A stretch of 64,000 nt of DNA, taken from contig NZ_LODW01000046.1 of NCBI RefSeq assembly GCF_002914525.1, forward strand, positions 103,424 through 167,423, given 5' to 3'. Made by a program: the position numbers and the translations under genes. Source of the DNA: Rhizobium hidalgonense (GTDB lineage Bacteria; Pseudomonadota; Alphaproteobacteria; Rhizobiales; Rhizobiaceae). Shown here piece after piece: positions 1-11,069 of this stretch (its first letter is position 1; every line of letters begins with the position of its first letter). The notes beneath the pieces are model-generated. The model had not been told where the DNA came from. It saw only the letters and a program-made list of their open reading frames with translations, and searched no databases.

Positions 1-754
1 GCTGGTGTCAGCCTTCGGCTTGTATTCGCAGCCGACCCAGCCGTCGTAGCCGAGGCGGTCGAGTTCGGAGAGGACGAAGCCGTAATTGATCTCACCCGTG
101 CCAGGTTCGTTGCGGCCGGGATTGTCGGCGATCTGCACATGGGCAATCCTGTCCTTCAGCCGGATGAAGGTCGGGATCAGGTCGCCCTGCATGATCTGCA
201 TGTGGTAGAAATCATACTGGATGTAGAGATTGTCGGATGCGACCTTTTCGAGGATGCGCTCAGCGTGGTTGGTCGTCGACAAGAAGAAGCCCGGGATGTC
301 GCGCAGGTTGATCGGCTCGATCAAGAGCTTCACGCCGGCATCGGCGGTGCGCTGAACGGCATATTTCAGATTCTCGACCAGAACCTTTTCCAGCGTTTCG
401 AGATCGGAACCTTTCGGCACGAGGCCGGAGATGACGTTGACCTGCGGGCAGGCAAGCGCCTTGGCGTAATCGAGGGCCAGCGAGATGCCGGCGCGGAACT
501 CCGCGATACGATCCGGCAGGCAGGCAATGCCACGTTGGCCGCCGGCCCAGTCGCCGGAGGGAACATTGAAGAGCGCCTGTTTCAGGCCGTTTGCCTTGAG
601 CGCATCGGCGACCTTTTCTTTTGGCTCGGTATAGGGGCCGAGATATTCGAGCGCGCCAAAGCCGTCTTTTGCAGCGGCGGCGAAACGATCGAGGAAGGCT
701 ATGTCCTGGTAGAGGAGGGAAAGGTTGGCGGAAAATTTCGGCACTGGAACGTCC

Positions 755-762
<8 letters not shown>
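1..762 (-). CDS. hyi: Hydroxypyruvate isomerase-like sugar isomerase (3' end beyond window)
   Basis: Read directly from the minus strand; 254 residues are visible and the C-terminus lies outside the window. The protein opens with FSANLSLLYQD and continues through GDWAGGQRGIACLP, LIEPINLRDIPGFF, YDFYHMQ, QIADNPGRNEPGTGEI and GCEYKPKA, the conserved stretches of the Hyi/OtnI family of xylose-isomerase-like TIM barrels. The Glu in LIEPIN, the Asp in QYDFYHMQ and the Glu in GCEYKP match family metal and active-site positions. Known members interconvert hydroxypyruvate and tartronate semialdehyde or act on related sugar acids in the cytoplasm. ATG at 762 overlaps the upstream ATPase gene by 8 nt, so it is the last visible gene of the operon. 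The true substrate is not deducible. Confidence 0.85.
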
Positions 763-2464
<1,702 letters not shown>

Positions 2465-2474
2465 GGCTTCCTCC

Positions 2475-3662
2475 TCAATTGTCATAGGGATCGGCTGCGT
2501 CGCGCAGGCCGTCGCCGAAGAAGTTGAAGGACAGGACGGCAACGACTACCGCCAGAGACGGCCAGATCAGCAGCCAGGGCGCGGTTGCGACCGTGCGGAT
2601 ATTCTGGGCGTCCTGCAGCAGCACGCCCCAGCTGACAACAGGCGGCTTGAGGCCGATGCCGAGGAAGGAGAGCGAGGTCTCCGCCACGATCATCGTCGGC
2701 ACGGCGAGCGTGACGACAGCCAGGATATGGCTCGTCAGCGACGGCAGGATATGGCGGAAGATCAGCCGCGCCTCGCTTGAGCCGTCAAGCTTTGCGGCAG
2801 TAACGAAATCCTCGCCGCGCAGCGCCAGAAAGCGGCCGCGCACTTCGCGGGCAAGACTGGTCCAGCCAAGCAGCGAGACAATGATGGTGATGACGAAATA
2901 GACGTTGACGGGCGACCATGTGAGCGGGATCGCCGCGGCAAGGCCGAGCCACAGCGGGATGGTCGGCATGGCGCTGACGACTTCGATGACGCGCTGGATC
3001 AGCGTATCCACCCAGCCTCCGTAGAAGCCGGAGATAGAGCCAAGCACGACGCCGAGGACGAGCGACATGGCGACGCCGACGAGGCCGATCGACATGGAAA
3101 TGCGGGTGCCGTAGATCAGCCGCGTGAGAACGTCGCGGCCGAGGCGATCGGCGCCGAGCAGGTACATGGGATCAGCAGGGTTGATCGGGCCGATGAAATG
3201 CCTGTTCATCGGGACCAGGCCCCAGAGCTTGTAGGCCGGACCTTTGACGAAGAAGCCGATCGGCACGACCTTGTTGTCGTCGACGACAAAGGTGCGCCTC
3301 AACGCAACCTTTTCGATCTCCACCTTGTAGCCTTTGACATGGAAATTGAATTCCGAGCTGCCATCCGGTTTGTTGACAAAGAAGCTGAGGCCTTGCGGCG
3401 GCGCGTAGGTATATTGCGGCTTGGAGGTCGCGGGCAGGGAAGGCGCCAGGAATTCGGCAAAGAGACCGATGAGATAGAGCAGGAGGATGATCACGCCGGC
3501 GACCATCGCCACCTTCTGGCGGATCAGCTTGCCGGCGACCAGCCGCCAGGGACCGATGGCTGCGGTCGATACGGTTTTGCCCTGTTTCAGCGGGCTGATC
3601 GAGGGTCCTTCGGAAACGATGTTGAGAGGACCGCTATGGGGCGCGAATGTTTCGTGGGTCAT
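2475..3662 (-). CDS. ABC transporter permease, DppC-like
   Basis: 395 residues of an inner-membrane permease of the BPD_transp_1 superfamily. An N-terminal segment (TM near residue 50, VAMVAGVIILLLYLIGL) is followed by an unusually long periplasmic loop and then the membrane core with EVVSAMPTIPLWLGLA and the coupling-helix region LAREVRGRFLALRGEDFVTAA. The EAA-type loop before RHILPSL is the site that contacts the ATPase. ATG 3662 is chosen over the longer frame because GAGGAGG lies 6 nt upstream, overlapping the stop region of the DppB-like gene. It would pair with that permease to form the translocation channel. Confidence 0.92.
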   Translation of the reverse strand: MTHETFAPHSGPLNIVSEGPSISPLKQGKTVSTAAIGPWRLVAGKLIRQKVAMVAGVIILLLYLIGLFAEFLAPSLPATSKPQYTYAPPQGLSFFVNKPDGSSEFNFHVKGYKVEIEKVALRRTFVVDDNKVVPIGFFVKGPAYKLWGLVPMNRHFIGPINPADPMYLLGADRLGRDVLTRLIYGTRISMSIGLVGVAMSLVLGVVLGSISGFYGGWVDTLIQRVIEVVSAMPTIPLWLGLAAAIPLTWSPVNVYFVITIIVSLLGWTSLAREVRGRFLALRGEDFVTAAKLDGSSEARLIFRHILPSLTSHILAVVTLAVPTMIVAETSLSFLGIGLKPPVVSWGVLLQDAQNIRTVATAPWLLIWPSLAVVVAVLSFNFFGDGLRDAADPYDN

Positions 3663-3672
3663 CGGCGCCTCC

Positions 3673-4659
3673 TCAATTGAACCGGATGCGCGGATCGAGC
3701 AGCGCAAGCAACAGGTCCGACAGGAGCATGCCGACGAGGGTCAACGCCGAGAGCAGCAGGATGAAGCTGCCGGCGAGGTACATGTCCTGCGAGACCAGCG
3801 CACGGAAGAGCAGCGGGCCGGCGGTCGGCAAATTCAGGACGATGGCGGTAATTGTCACGCCGGAGACGAGATGGGGTAGTACCCAGCCGATCGCCGAGAC
3901 GAAGGGGTTCAGCGCTATGCGCACTGGATATTTCAGGATCACCTTGTATTCCGGCAGGCCTTTGGCGCGGGCGGTGATGACATAGGGCTTGTGCAGTTCG
4001 TCCGTCAGGTTGGCGCGCAGGATGCGGATCATGGCGGCGGTGCCCGACGCGCCGATGATGATGATTGGGATCCAGAGATGGGCGAGGAAATCGCCTGCCT
4101 TGGCGAGGCTCCAGGGCGCGTCGGCAAATTCGGGGGAGTTGAGGCCGCCGACGCTCTGGCCGAGGTAGCGGTAGGCGACATACATCAATGTCAGCGCCAG
4201 GATGAAGTTCGGTACCGCAAGGCCGATGAAGCCGAAAAAGGTGAAGACGTGGTCGCTGATCGAGTGGCGGCGCACGGCCGAATAGATGCCGATCGGCAGG
4301 GCGACGATCCAGACGAAGAGCAGGCTCAGAAGCGAGATGACCAGCGTCGAGCCCATGCGCGCCCAGATGAGGCCTGAGACTGGCTGGTTCCATTCGAAGG
4401 ACCAGCCGAAATCACCGCGACTGACGATGCCCCAGATCCATTTGAGATACTGGATATAGAAGGGGTCGTCGAAGCCGTAGATCTCCTTCAACCGCTCGAT
4501 CTGCGCGGGATCGACGGCCTGGCCGCTGTCGCTCATCGTCGCGATCATTGAGGTCAGGTAATCACCCGGCGGCAGCTGGATGATCAGGAACGAGATCAGC
4601 GACATGCCGAACAAGGTCGGGATCATGTAGAGCACGCGCTTGAAGATATAGCCATGCAT
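3673..4659 (-). CDS. ABC transporter permease, DppB-like
   Basis: 328 residues starting MHGYIFKRVLYMIPTLFGMS, the typical N-terminus of family-5 DppB/OppB permeases, with LIQLPPGDY following the first membrane helix. Further helices occur near residues 105-125, 145-170, 225-250, 270-290 and 300-320, and the cytoplasmic EAA-like loop is LHKPYVITARAKGLPEYKVI. It forms the transmembrane channel together with the DppC-like partner encoded 10 nt downstream. ATG 4659 has GGGAGGAG upstream. The 106-nt gap before it holds two hairpins that may set expression relative to the hydrolase gene. Confidence 0.93.
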   Translation of the reverse strand: MHGYIFKRVLYMIPTLFGMSLISFLIIQLPPGDYLTSMIATMSDSGQAVDPAQIERLKEIYGFDDPFYIQYLKWIWGIVSRGDFGWSFEWNQPVSGLIWARMGSTLVISLLSLLFVWIVALPIGIYSAVRRHSISDHVFTFFGFIGLAVPNFILALTLMYVAYRYLGQSVGGLNSPEFADAPWSLAKAGDFLAHLWIPIIIIGASGTAAMIRILRANLTDELHKPYVITARAKGLPEYKVILKYPVRIALNPFVSAIGWVLPHLVSGVTITAIVLNLPTAGPLLFRALVSQDMYLAGSFILLLSALTLVGMLLSDLLLALLDPRIRFN

Positions 4660-4683
4660 CGAAATGTTTCTCCTCCCGTTGAG

Positions 4684-4742
4684 AGCGCCCGGTCAGGCGC
4701 TTCCTTCGGATCTCCATCCGCTTTCGGCCCTTCAGGCCGAAA
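4684..4742. promoter_or_regulatory. Two intergenic hairpins inside the ABC operon
   Basis: Stem AGCGCC/GGCGCT (4684-4689 with 4696-4701) and the longer stem TTTCGGCC/GGCCGAAA (4722-4729 with 4735-4742, 5-nt loop) lie between the hydrolase-like gene and the DppB-like permease. Neither is followed by a T-run, so they look like mRNA processing or stabilising structures rather than terminators. The function is inferred. Confidence 0.5.
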
Positions 4743-4765
4743 ACGCTCTTCCTTGTCTCGACACC

Positions 4766-6883
4766 TCATTTCCAGGTGAGGTGCACCACCTCCAGCCGCT
4801 CGATATCAGGCACTTCCACCTGTGCGCGGCCATCCTTGACGCTGAAGTTTGCGGCGCGGTCGGTAACGGTGAGCCATGCCTTGGCTAGCGACCTGCCCTT
4901 AGGAATTTCCACTGACACCGTCTGGGCCGCCAGAGGATAATTCTCGCGTATAGGCCCCTTCATCATCATCGGGTTGGTGAGGTTGAAGAGACTGACCGCG
5001 ATACCTTCGGCACTGTCGCGCAGTGCCATATCGATGACGCCGGGACCTTCGACCGTGACGCGCGGGGTCTTGCCGAGCGCCCAGCTGACCGCATTGCTGA
5101 TGAGCTTGCCATGGTCCACCGCGAAGACTTCCCAGAAGATCTCCCCGATATTCCAGGGGATATAGACCGTACGACCGCCCTTGCCGGTTTCGCGGGCGAT
5201 GACTGCAGCACCTTCCGGCGCTTTGCGAGGATAGACCTCTTCCATCGGCAGGTCCGGGAAATCGGGCACATAGAGGAAGGGCGCTGTCGCATTGCCGGTC
5301 GGGTCGGCATGAATGAGGCGCGTGCCGCCCATGATGCGCTCGGCACCCTCATAGCCCTGATTAACAGGATGAGCGCCTGACAGTGCCACATAGGTGTTCT
5401 TGACGATGCCGCGCGGGCCGGACACGAACTTGGCGCCCAGCACATCCGAAAGGCCGAATTCGTTGCGCTTCTTGCCGAATTCATCGCGGAGTGAGGTTTC
5501 GTAGGAAGCGACGACGCTGCCGCCACGTTCGACATAGGCCCGGATCGCCTCGTTCTGCGCATCGGAAAGGCAGGAAGCGTTGGCGAGGATGATTACTTTG
5601 AAACGGTCGAGATTTTCCTTGGTCAGAACCTGATCCGAGAGAAGCTCGAAGGGCAGGCGGGCTTCGACGAGCGCGTGATAGAAGCCGAGATCGTGCTTCT
5701 CGGCATTGGTCCGCTCTTCCGGCGACCAGTGGCGAAGGGTGGTCGAAGGATCAACGACGGCGAGTTCGGCGGCCGGCTGCATGCTTTCGAGGACCGGCTC
5801 GACGGCTGCCTGTAGTGCAAAGGCGTCGGCGACCGGTTCTACCCAGCGCTTGTCCGGCACGACGCCGTTGAACTTGGTGAACCAGGCATAGAGGCCATGG
5901 GCCGTACCGTCATTGATCCACAGCTGCATTTCCTCGCCCGAGGTGACCGCGTCCTTCCAGCGGTATTCCTCCTCCGGGCCGATCGACGTGATGAGCACGA
6001 CGGGGCGATCGGGGAAGGTGGCGCGGATGCGCTTGCCGTTGCGGCCGGCCGACCAGCCGAGTTCGAGGCCTTTACGGCCCTGATGGTCGACAACGAGGAA
6101 GGGGCAATGTTTGGCGATGACCGAGAGGTCGAATTCCATCAGCGAGGCGCCGCCCATGTTCGGGATGAAGCTCGCATGCGGGCGGATCGCTTTGACCGCA
6201 TCGTCCCACTGGGCAATCATGTCGGTCAGTACGCGGCGGCGCCACTGCACCCAGGCCTGCCAGGCCGGGTCTTCGGCATCCGGCTTTTTCGGCAGGTCGT
6301 GGCCGAACATATCCTTGAAGCGGCGCGCGCTGTCTTCGCTGTAATCGACGCCATGGCCCTGCCAGCGATTGGCGAAGACGGCGTCGATATCGTATTTGCG
6401 AACGATCTCCTTGACGACGTCAGGCATGAAGACGGTGTTGTAATCGCCATAGGCATTGGTCACCCAGACATCCGGATAGGCCCAGTGGCGGCGCGGTGTG
6501 CCGTCGGCATTAATCATCACCCATTCGGGATGTGCCTTGGCGGCATCGTCGTGGATTGCGTGTGGGTCGACTCGGGCCATGACATGCATGTCGAGCTTTC
6601 GGGCGGCATCGACGAGCGCGCCGAAGATGTCCTTATCGCCCAGATATTTGCTCACATAGTGATAGGGGACCTCGCTCGGATAATAGGCGATGTAGCCGCC
6701 GGCGCTGAGGCATACCGCGTTGGATTTCGTGCGTTTGAAAACGTCGACCCAGAAGGCCGGATCATATTTTTCCGGATCGTCCTCCACGAAGGTGAGCTGG
6801 GTCCACCGTGTTGCGGTCTTGAACCAGTTCGGGGTGCGCAGGGTGTCGCTATTCTGTCTTCTGGCGTCGAGCATCGTCTTCAT
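4766..6883 (-). CDS. Putative glycoside-hydrolase-like TIM barrel with beta-galactosidase-trimerisation-like domain
   Basis: About 705 residues, no signal peptide, so probably cytoplasmic. The N-terminal ~350 residues resemble hypothetical glycosyl hydrolase family 6/alpha-amylase-superfamily barrels (WTQLTFVEDDPEKYDP, NAVCLSAGGYIAYYPSEVPY, MHVMARVDPHAIH, VFANRWQGHG). A flavodoxin/GATase-like domain follows (about 380-600, FYHALVEARLPFELLSD, IRAYVERGGSVVASYETS) as in the trimerisation domain of GH42 beta-galactosidases, then a beta-rich C-terminal domain. Its place between the binding-protein and permease genes suggests it acts on the imported ligand. ATG 6883 is chosen because upstream residues look non-coding; ATG 6874 is possible. 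The substrate and catalytic residues are not established. Confidence 0.78.
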   Translation of the reverse strand: MKTMLDARRQNSDTLRTPNWFKTATRWTQLTFVEDDPEKYDPAFWVDVFKRTKSNAVCLSAGGYIAYYPSEVPYHYVSKYLGDKDIFGALVDAARKLDMHVMARVDPHAIHDDAAKAHPEWVMINADGTPRRHWAYPDVWVTNAYGDYNTVFMPDVVKEIVRKYDIDAVFANRWQGHGVDYSEDSARRFKDMFGHDLPKKPDAEDPAWQAWVQWRRRVLTDMIAQWDDAVKAIRPHASFIPNMGGASLMEFDLSVIAKHCPFLVVDHQGRKGLELGWSAGRNGKRIRATFPDRPVVLITSIGPEEEYRWKDAVTSGEEMQLWINDGTAHGLYAWFTKFNGVVPDKRWVEPVADAFALQAAVEPVLESMQPAAELAVVDPSTTLRHWSPEERTNAEKHDLGFYHALVEARLPFELLSDQVLTKENLDRFKVIILANASCLSDAQNEAIRAYVERGGSVVASYETSLRDEFGKKRNEFGLSDVLGAKFVSGPRGIVKNTYVALSGAHPVNQGYEGAERIMGGTRLIHADPTGNATAPFLYVPDFPDLPMEEVYPRKAPEGAAVIARETGKGGRTVYIPWNIGEIFWEVFAVDHGKLISNAVSWALGKTPRVTVEGPGVIDMALRDSAEGIAVSLFNLTNPMMMKGPIRENYPLAAQTVSVEIPKGRSLAKAWLTVTDRAANFSVKDGRAQVEVPDIERLEVVHLTWK

Positions 6884-6909
6884 CCAACCGCTGGGCAATG
6901 AGGGACCTT

Positions 6910-6934
6910 GGCGCCGGCTGGCAGAGCCGGCGCC
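6910..6934. terminator. Strong intercistronic hairpin after the binding-protein gene
   Basis: A perfect 10-bp stem, GGCGCCGGCT at 6910-6919 with AGCCGGCGCC at 6925-6934, and a 5-nt loop. It has no T-run in the minus direction. It sits 26 nt below the stop of the solute-binding-protein gene, a usual place for a structure that partly terminates or protects the abundant binding-protein message. Confidence 0.6.
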
Positions 6935-6959
6935 TCGCATTCATGGCTGTCAAAGGCCA

Positions 6960-8885
6960 TCAGACCTTGTAGAACTGCTCCGGCATGGTGGGAGCAGGCG
7001 TCGGCCAACCGAATGAGTTCGGCATCGTCTTCGTGATGTTCTTCATATTGTTCTTGACGATGCCGTAGCCATCCGGGGGCAGGGAAATGCCAAAAACATA
7101 GAAGTTGTCAGCCGCACCCTGCAGGATCTGCTTCATGACCTCCTGCTGTGCGGCCGGATCGGAGGTCGATTTCAGCTTGTCGTAGAGCTCAAGCTGCTTC
7201 TTGGTCTCTTCCGGCGGCTCTTCCGCATTGGCGTTGTTGCGGTCGAGATACCAGAGCTGCCAGGCCGGCGCATACATAGCGTTCGAATCCGTCGGCACGT
7301 AATAGCGCGGATCGAGCATGGCGGCCACGCCGCCATTGGCGCCAAACTGGTGGGCCGTAGCGTCAAAATCGCGCCCCTGGCGGACGCGGGTTTCCCAGAG
7401 CGACCGATCCATGGTGCGCATCTGCGCATCGATGCCGACGGCCTGGAACATCGGGATGACGAGCTGGAAGAGATCGAGGAAGACAGCGCGTGCCTGGTCG
7501 ATTTCGAAGATCACCGTCAGCCGGCGGCCCTTTTCGTCCAGCCGGAAATTCTGGTCGTCACGCTTCGGAACGAGCTGATCAAGCATGGCATTCGCCTTGT
7601 CGACATCATAGCTCGTGAACTGCGTCGCGAGCTGCTCGTTGTAGAGCGGATCGCCCGGCTTGATCGATGGCTGGGCGGGAGCGCCCTGGCCAACGAGTAC
7701 GGCATCGATCAGCGACTGGCGATCGAGCGCCAGTGAGAGTGCTGCACGGAAATCCTTGTTGCGGAAGAGCTTTCGCTTGGTCTCGTCATTGTGGTTCAGG
7801 TTGAAGATGAAGTTCATCACATTGGCTTCGGTCGAAGTCAGTGTGTAGAAATCATATTTGCCCTGCTCACGCGCATCGTAGAGAACCGACTTGTTGTTCG
7901 GTGTTGCGATATACTGGTCCATCAGGTCGATCTCTCCCTGCATGGCCTTCAAGAGCAGAACTTGAGGATCTGCGACCATTTGGTAGACGATGCGGTCCAT
8001 ATAAGGGAGCTGGTTCCCCTCCGTATCAACCTTCCAGTAGAAGGGATTGCGCTCGGCAATGGCGCGTTCGGTATTCTCGCCTGGGGCGACGGTGAACATC
8101 CAGGCATGCAGGCAGGGCTTTTTCGAGGAGTTCAGGAAGAAGGCGTTGTCGTCCTGAAAGCCGGAGGCGGATTGGAAGGCGGCGATCCAGCTCTCGAAGC
8201 CGCGCTGCTTGGCGAGCTCGTCAGCCTTCGGATTATAGTCGATATGGAACTGCTCGAGATAATGCTTGGGACAGCGGGTCGTGTGATCGCTATTGGCCCA
8301 GGCGACCTGAAGCGGGAACATACCGTTAGGTTTAGCGAACATAACTTTAAACGTCTGTTCGTCGATGATTTCGAGCTTGGCCGGCTTGCCTGATGTCTTC
8401 CAATGACCCTGGCCGTTCACGGCCACGCGCTTGTCCGTGAGAATCGTGTCGTACCAGAATTTCACATCGGCTGTGGTGTAAGGTTGTCCGTCCGACCACT
8501 TCATGCCCTTGCGCAGACGGATGGTATATTCGGTGGAATCCGCGTTGCCGTCAAAGGCTTCGGCAACGTTGAGCGTCACGCCCGACCAATCGGGCGTGTA
8601 GCGCAGGAGTGGCTCGTAGGCCTGATAACGGAACAACATGGAGAGCGAACCGCCGCCGACAAGGGCCATGTTCCAGTCGCCGCCGTACTTGCCGATACTA
8701 TCCACCGGCTTGATGACCAGGGGATTTTCGGGCAGTCGATCTTTCAGCGGCGGCAATGCGCCGCCCGAAACCTTGTCCTTCAGGATAGCGGCTTCTTTGT
8801 AATCCGCCGCTAGCGCAGGCAGTGCGGGCAGGATCAGAACGGCCGAAGTCCCGGCCAGAAACGCACGACGTTTCAGCTTGATCAT
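6960..8885 (-). CDS. ABC transporter solute-binding protein, family 5
   Basis: 641 residues. The N-terminus MIKLKRRAFLAGTSAVLILP with cleavage after ALPALAA resembles a Tat signal (RRAFL) and directs the protein to the periplasm. The mature part has SBP_bac_5 features: LRYTPDWSGVTLNVAEAFDG, YTIRLRKGMKWSDGQPYTTADVKFWYDTIL, FRAALSLALDRQSLIDAVL and the late DPRYYVPTDS region. At about 640 residues it is longer than DppA, as in the large opine/oligosaccharide-binding members found in rhizobia. It is the first gene of the operon and has GGAG before ATG 8885. The ligand is unknown; the hydrolase and isomerase neighbours suggest a sugar-derived compound rather than a peptide. Confidence 0.93.
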   Translation of the reverse strand: MIKLKRRAFLAGTSAVLILPALPALAADYKEAAILKDKVSGGALPPLKDRLPENPLVIKPVDSIGKYGGDWNMALVGGGSLSMLFRYQAYEPLLRYTPDWSGVTLNVAEAFDGNADSTEYTIRLRKGMKWSDGQPYTTADVKFWYDTILTDKRVAVNGQGHWKTSGKPAKLEIIDEQTFKVMFAKPNGMFPLQVAWANSDHTTRCPKHYLEQFHIDYNPKADELAKQRGFESWIAAFQSASGFQDDNAFFLNSSKKPCLHAWMFTVAPGENTERAIAERNPFYWKVDTEGNQLPYMDRIVYQMVADPQVLLLKAMQGEIDLMDQYIATPNNKSVLYDAREQGKYDFYTLTSTEANVMNFIFNLNHNDETKRKLFRNKDFRAALSLALDRQSLIDAVLVGQGAPAQPSIKPGDPLYNEQLATQFTSYDVDKANAMLDQLVPKRDDQNFRLDEKGRRLTVIFEIDQARAVFLDLFQLVIPMFQAVGIDAQMRTMDRSLWETRVRQGRDFDATAHQFGANGGVAAMLDPRYYVPTDSNAMYAPAWQLWYLDRNNANAEEPPEETKKQLELYDKLKSTSDPAAQQEVMKQILQGAADNFYVFGISLPPDGYGIVKNNMKNITKTMPNSFGWPTPAPTMPEQFYKV

Positions 8886-9066
8886 AGGGGGTTCTCCTCC
8901 AGAAATCGTCCGCTCTCCTGTGATTTTTGCCTATCAAAGCGGACCGAAGAGAAGAATACAGTTGGATATCGTTAGGTAAAGCGTTATGTTTTATTAGTAG
9001 GAAAGTTGCGTTTGCCGCGTGAAACGTGTAGCGAACGGGCTGCAGCGGTCATGGACGAGGTGGAGA
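8886..9066. promoter_or_regulatory. Divergent promoter region, ABC operon / LacI regulator
   Basis: 181 bp separate the divergent starts. The middle is AT-rich (8950-9000) and contains the direct repeat CGTTA (in ATCGTTAGG and AGCGTTATG) and a CGTTT/AAACG inverted pair at about 9010-9026. These are plausible regulator contacts, but no clean LacI-type palindrome is seen. Confidence 0.4.
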
Positions 9067-10215
9067 GTGGGAAAACGTGGGCGGACTACCTTACAAACGA
9101 TCGCGCAAGAGGTCGGCCTCTCCAAATTTGCCGTCTCCCGCTCGCTGGCAGGCAAGAGCGGCGTCAGCGAGGAAACGCGCGCGCTCATTCGCGCAACGGC
9201 CGAGCGGCTGGGATACACGCGTCCTGCCGGCCAATCGCAGTCAAACGACATTGCCGTCGTGTTCCACGATCTCGATGCCGTTAACAGCGAGCTTTACATG
9301 CAGATCCAGAACGGCGTCCAGCGCGAGGCGCACAGGCTGGGGATGGCGCTGCGCATCCGCTGGACGCATAGCGCCGGGCAACTTGAGGAATTGGCGCACG
9401 CATGCTCGGGCCTGATGCTTGTCGGTCCGCATGATCGCGAAGCAGTGGCGGCGGCAACGGCAACCGGCATACCGATCGTGCGTTTCGGATGGGTCGATCC
9501 GCTGGAAGAGGCTGATCAGATCACTGGGACAGACCATGAGGCGGGGCAGGCGGTGCTTCAATATCTGGTTGGCCTCGGCCATCGATCAATCGTCTATGTC
9601 AGCGGCTCACCCGGCTTCCGCGGGCGGCGTGAGCGGTTTTATGGGGCGCGTGAGATCGCCGAGCGGCACGAGGACGTCTCCTTGCAGGTCTTGGAGTTCG
9701 ATGAGCAAAACGGCTTTGGCGCGGCATTCCGGGACCTGAAGAAGACGGGTATTCCTCCGACGGCCTTTTTCTGCGCTCATGACGGTCTTGCGTTGACAGT
9801 CGTTTCCGAATTGCTGGGGCAGGGATACCGGATCCCCGACGATGTTTCGGTCGTCGGCTTCGGCGACTTTTCACCGGCGACCCAAATTTCGCCGCCACTG
9901 ACGACGGTGAAAATGGAAGGGCAGGAGGCCGGCGCCGTCGGCCTGCGCCTGCTCATCGAACGCATCGAAAATCCACGGCTCTCCGGTATGCCTGCCCGGC
10001 GGGTGATGATTGCCTCACGGATCGTCGAACGCCGTTCTGCTGGTCCTTGCACAGGCTGCACCGAACCTTCCAGGGCGACGCTGGGGGGGGGGAGCCGAGC
10101 GCGCGCTCGATACGCTCCAGATGATGGCTTCGTACTGCTCCGGCGGGAGGATCCTCGTAGATTTGAGCGGAAGCTTTTGTACGACAGCATTGGTGGCGAT
10201 GTCGCGCTCCACTGA
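9067..10215 (+). CDS. LacI-family transcriptional regulator
   Basis: 382 residues from GTG 9067. The helix-turn-helix is at the very N-terminus (TTLQTIAQEVGLSKFAVSRS, hinge region LIRATAERLGY), followed by a periplasmic-binding-protein-like ligand domain (IAVVFHDLDAVNSELYMQIQ, FCAHDGLALTVVSELLGQGY, VSVVGFGDFS). GTG 9067 puts the HTH at the start as in the family and has GAGGTGGAG upstream; an earlier GTG at 9019 adds 16 unusual residues. The tail after IVERRSAG is about 55 residues longer than usual, low in complexity, and crosses a run of ten G at about 10083-10092, so the original stop may have been lost by slippage. It probably controls the divergent ABC operon. Confidence 0.88.
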   Translation: MGKRGRTTLQTIAQEVGLSKFAVSRSLAGKSGVSEETRALIRATAERLGYTRPAGQSQSNDIAVVFHDLDAVNSELYMQIQNGVQREAHRLGMALRIRWTHSAGQLEELAHACSGLMLVGPHDREAVAAATATGIPIVRFGWVDPLEEADQITGTDHEAGQAVLQYLVGLGHRSIVYVSGSPGFRGRRERFYGAREIAERHEDVSLQVLEFDEQNGFGAAFRDLKKTGIPPTAFFCAHDGLALTVVSELLGQGYRIPDDVSVVGFGDFSPATQISPPLTTVKMEGQEAGAVGLRLLIERIENPRLSGMPARRVMIASRIVERRSAGPCTGCTEPSRATLGGGSRARARYAPDDGFVLLRREDPRRFERKLLYDSIGGDVALH

Positions 10216-10251
10216 AGCTACTCGACGGCACGACGACCGCGGCCGGCGCCG

Positions 10252-10740
10252 TTATCCTGCCTTATGAGTCGGTAAATGCGTCACCTCCACCCGCTGCGGC
10301 AATGCCGCAGCCGTCAGGCTTGAATTGTTCCTTGGGCGGCCCGCCCCGGCGGTCCAGCGCCGTTGGCGGAGAACCTCTTCGTAGAAGCCGGTGGCGAGGA
10401 TGCCGGCCCAAAGTGCAAAAATGCCGATCCCGCTCGTCATCACCAATCCGGCCAGAACTCGACCTGCAAGGCTCTGCGGGATCTCGTCACCGTAGCCGGT
10501 CGTCGACAGCGTTACGACCGCCCACCACATCGCCTGCGGAATGCTGTCGAACCTATCGGGCTGGACGTCTCGCTCGATGATATAACCGGCCAGCGCAGCG
10601 CCAAAAAGGACGATGCCGAACACCGATGTCACGCCAATCAGATTGCGCGATTCATTCGCGACCACCTTTGCCAGCAGGCTGAAGAAGGTCGAGTCACGCA
10701 ACGGCTTGAGAAGGGCGCCCAGCGCATCGCCTTCCTCCAG
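10252..10740 (-). pseudogene. MlotiK1-like potassium channel remnant, pore module only
   Basis: The frame from about 10713 to 10362 reads LLKPLRDSTFFSLL, NESRNLIGVTSVFG, AALAGYIIERD, IPQAMWWAVVTLSTTGYGDE and GIFALWAGILATGFYEEV. It matches the Mesorhizobium loti cyclic-nucleotide-gated channel MlotiK1 from the S4-S5 linker through pore helix, TTGYGD selectivity filter and S6. The voltage-sensor-like S1-S4 part is missing: in-frame stops lie just upstream of 10740. The cyclic-nucleotide-binding domain after S6 is replaced by about 35 unrelated residues. There is no good start codon (TTG 10701 at best). It is read as a decayed gene, although an expressed mini-channel is not excluded. Confidence 0.8.
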
Positions 10741-11069
10741 GCAAGATCCAAATCAATCTCAACTTTCCCGCCTTCGCTCCACGTACTGCGCAATTCAGGT
10801 GCGGTTCGATCTCACTGATGAGACGCTGCCGCATGGCGGTCGGCACCAGGCTTCTATCAAATTCCCTTTGCTCTCCGCATGTCAGACAGGCGGCCATGAT
10901 CATATGTGCTGCGGAGCGACGTTGAGATATCCCGGCGCCCAGTCTTTGACTTCACGAAATTTCGGCAAAGACTTCCTCTCCTCTTGCGAGATTGTTCTAA
11001 GTCGCGTGTGTTTTTGAACAGCGCTTCCGCGAGAGCGATGTTGCTAATTTGGCTGGCGAATCAATACCG

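Noticed and set aside
5897..6901. Plus-strand frame of 334 codons
   Set aside because: It is antisense to the hydrolase-like gene, whose sense frame has a good family pattern and operon context.
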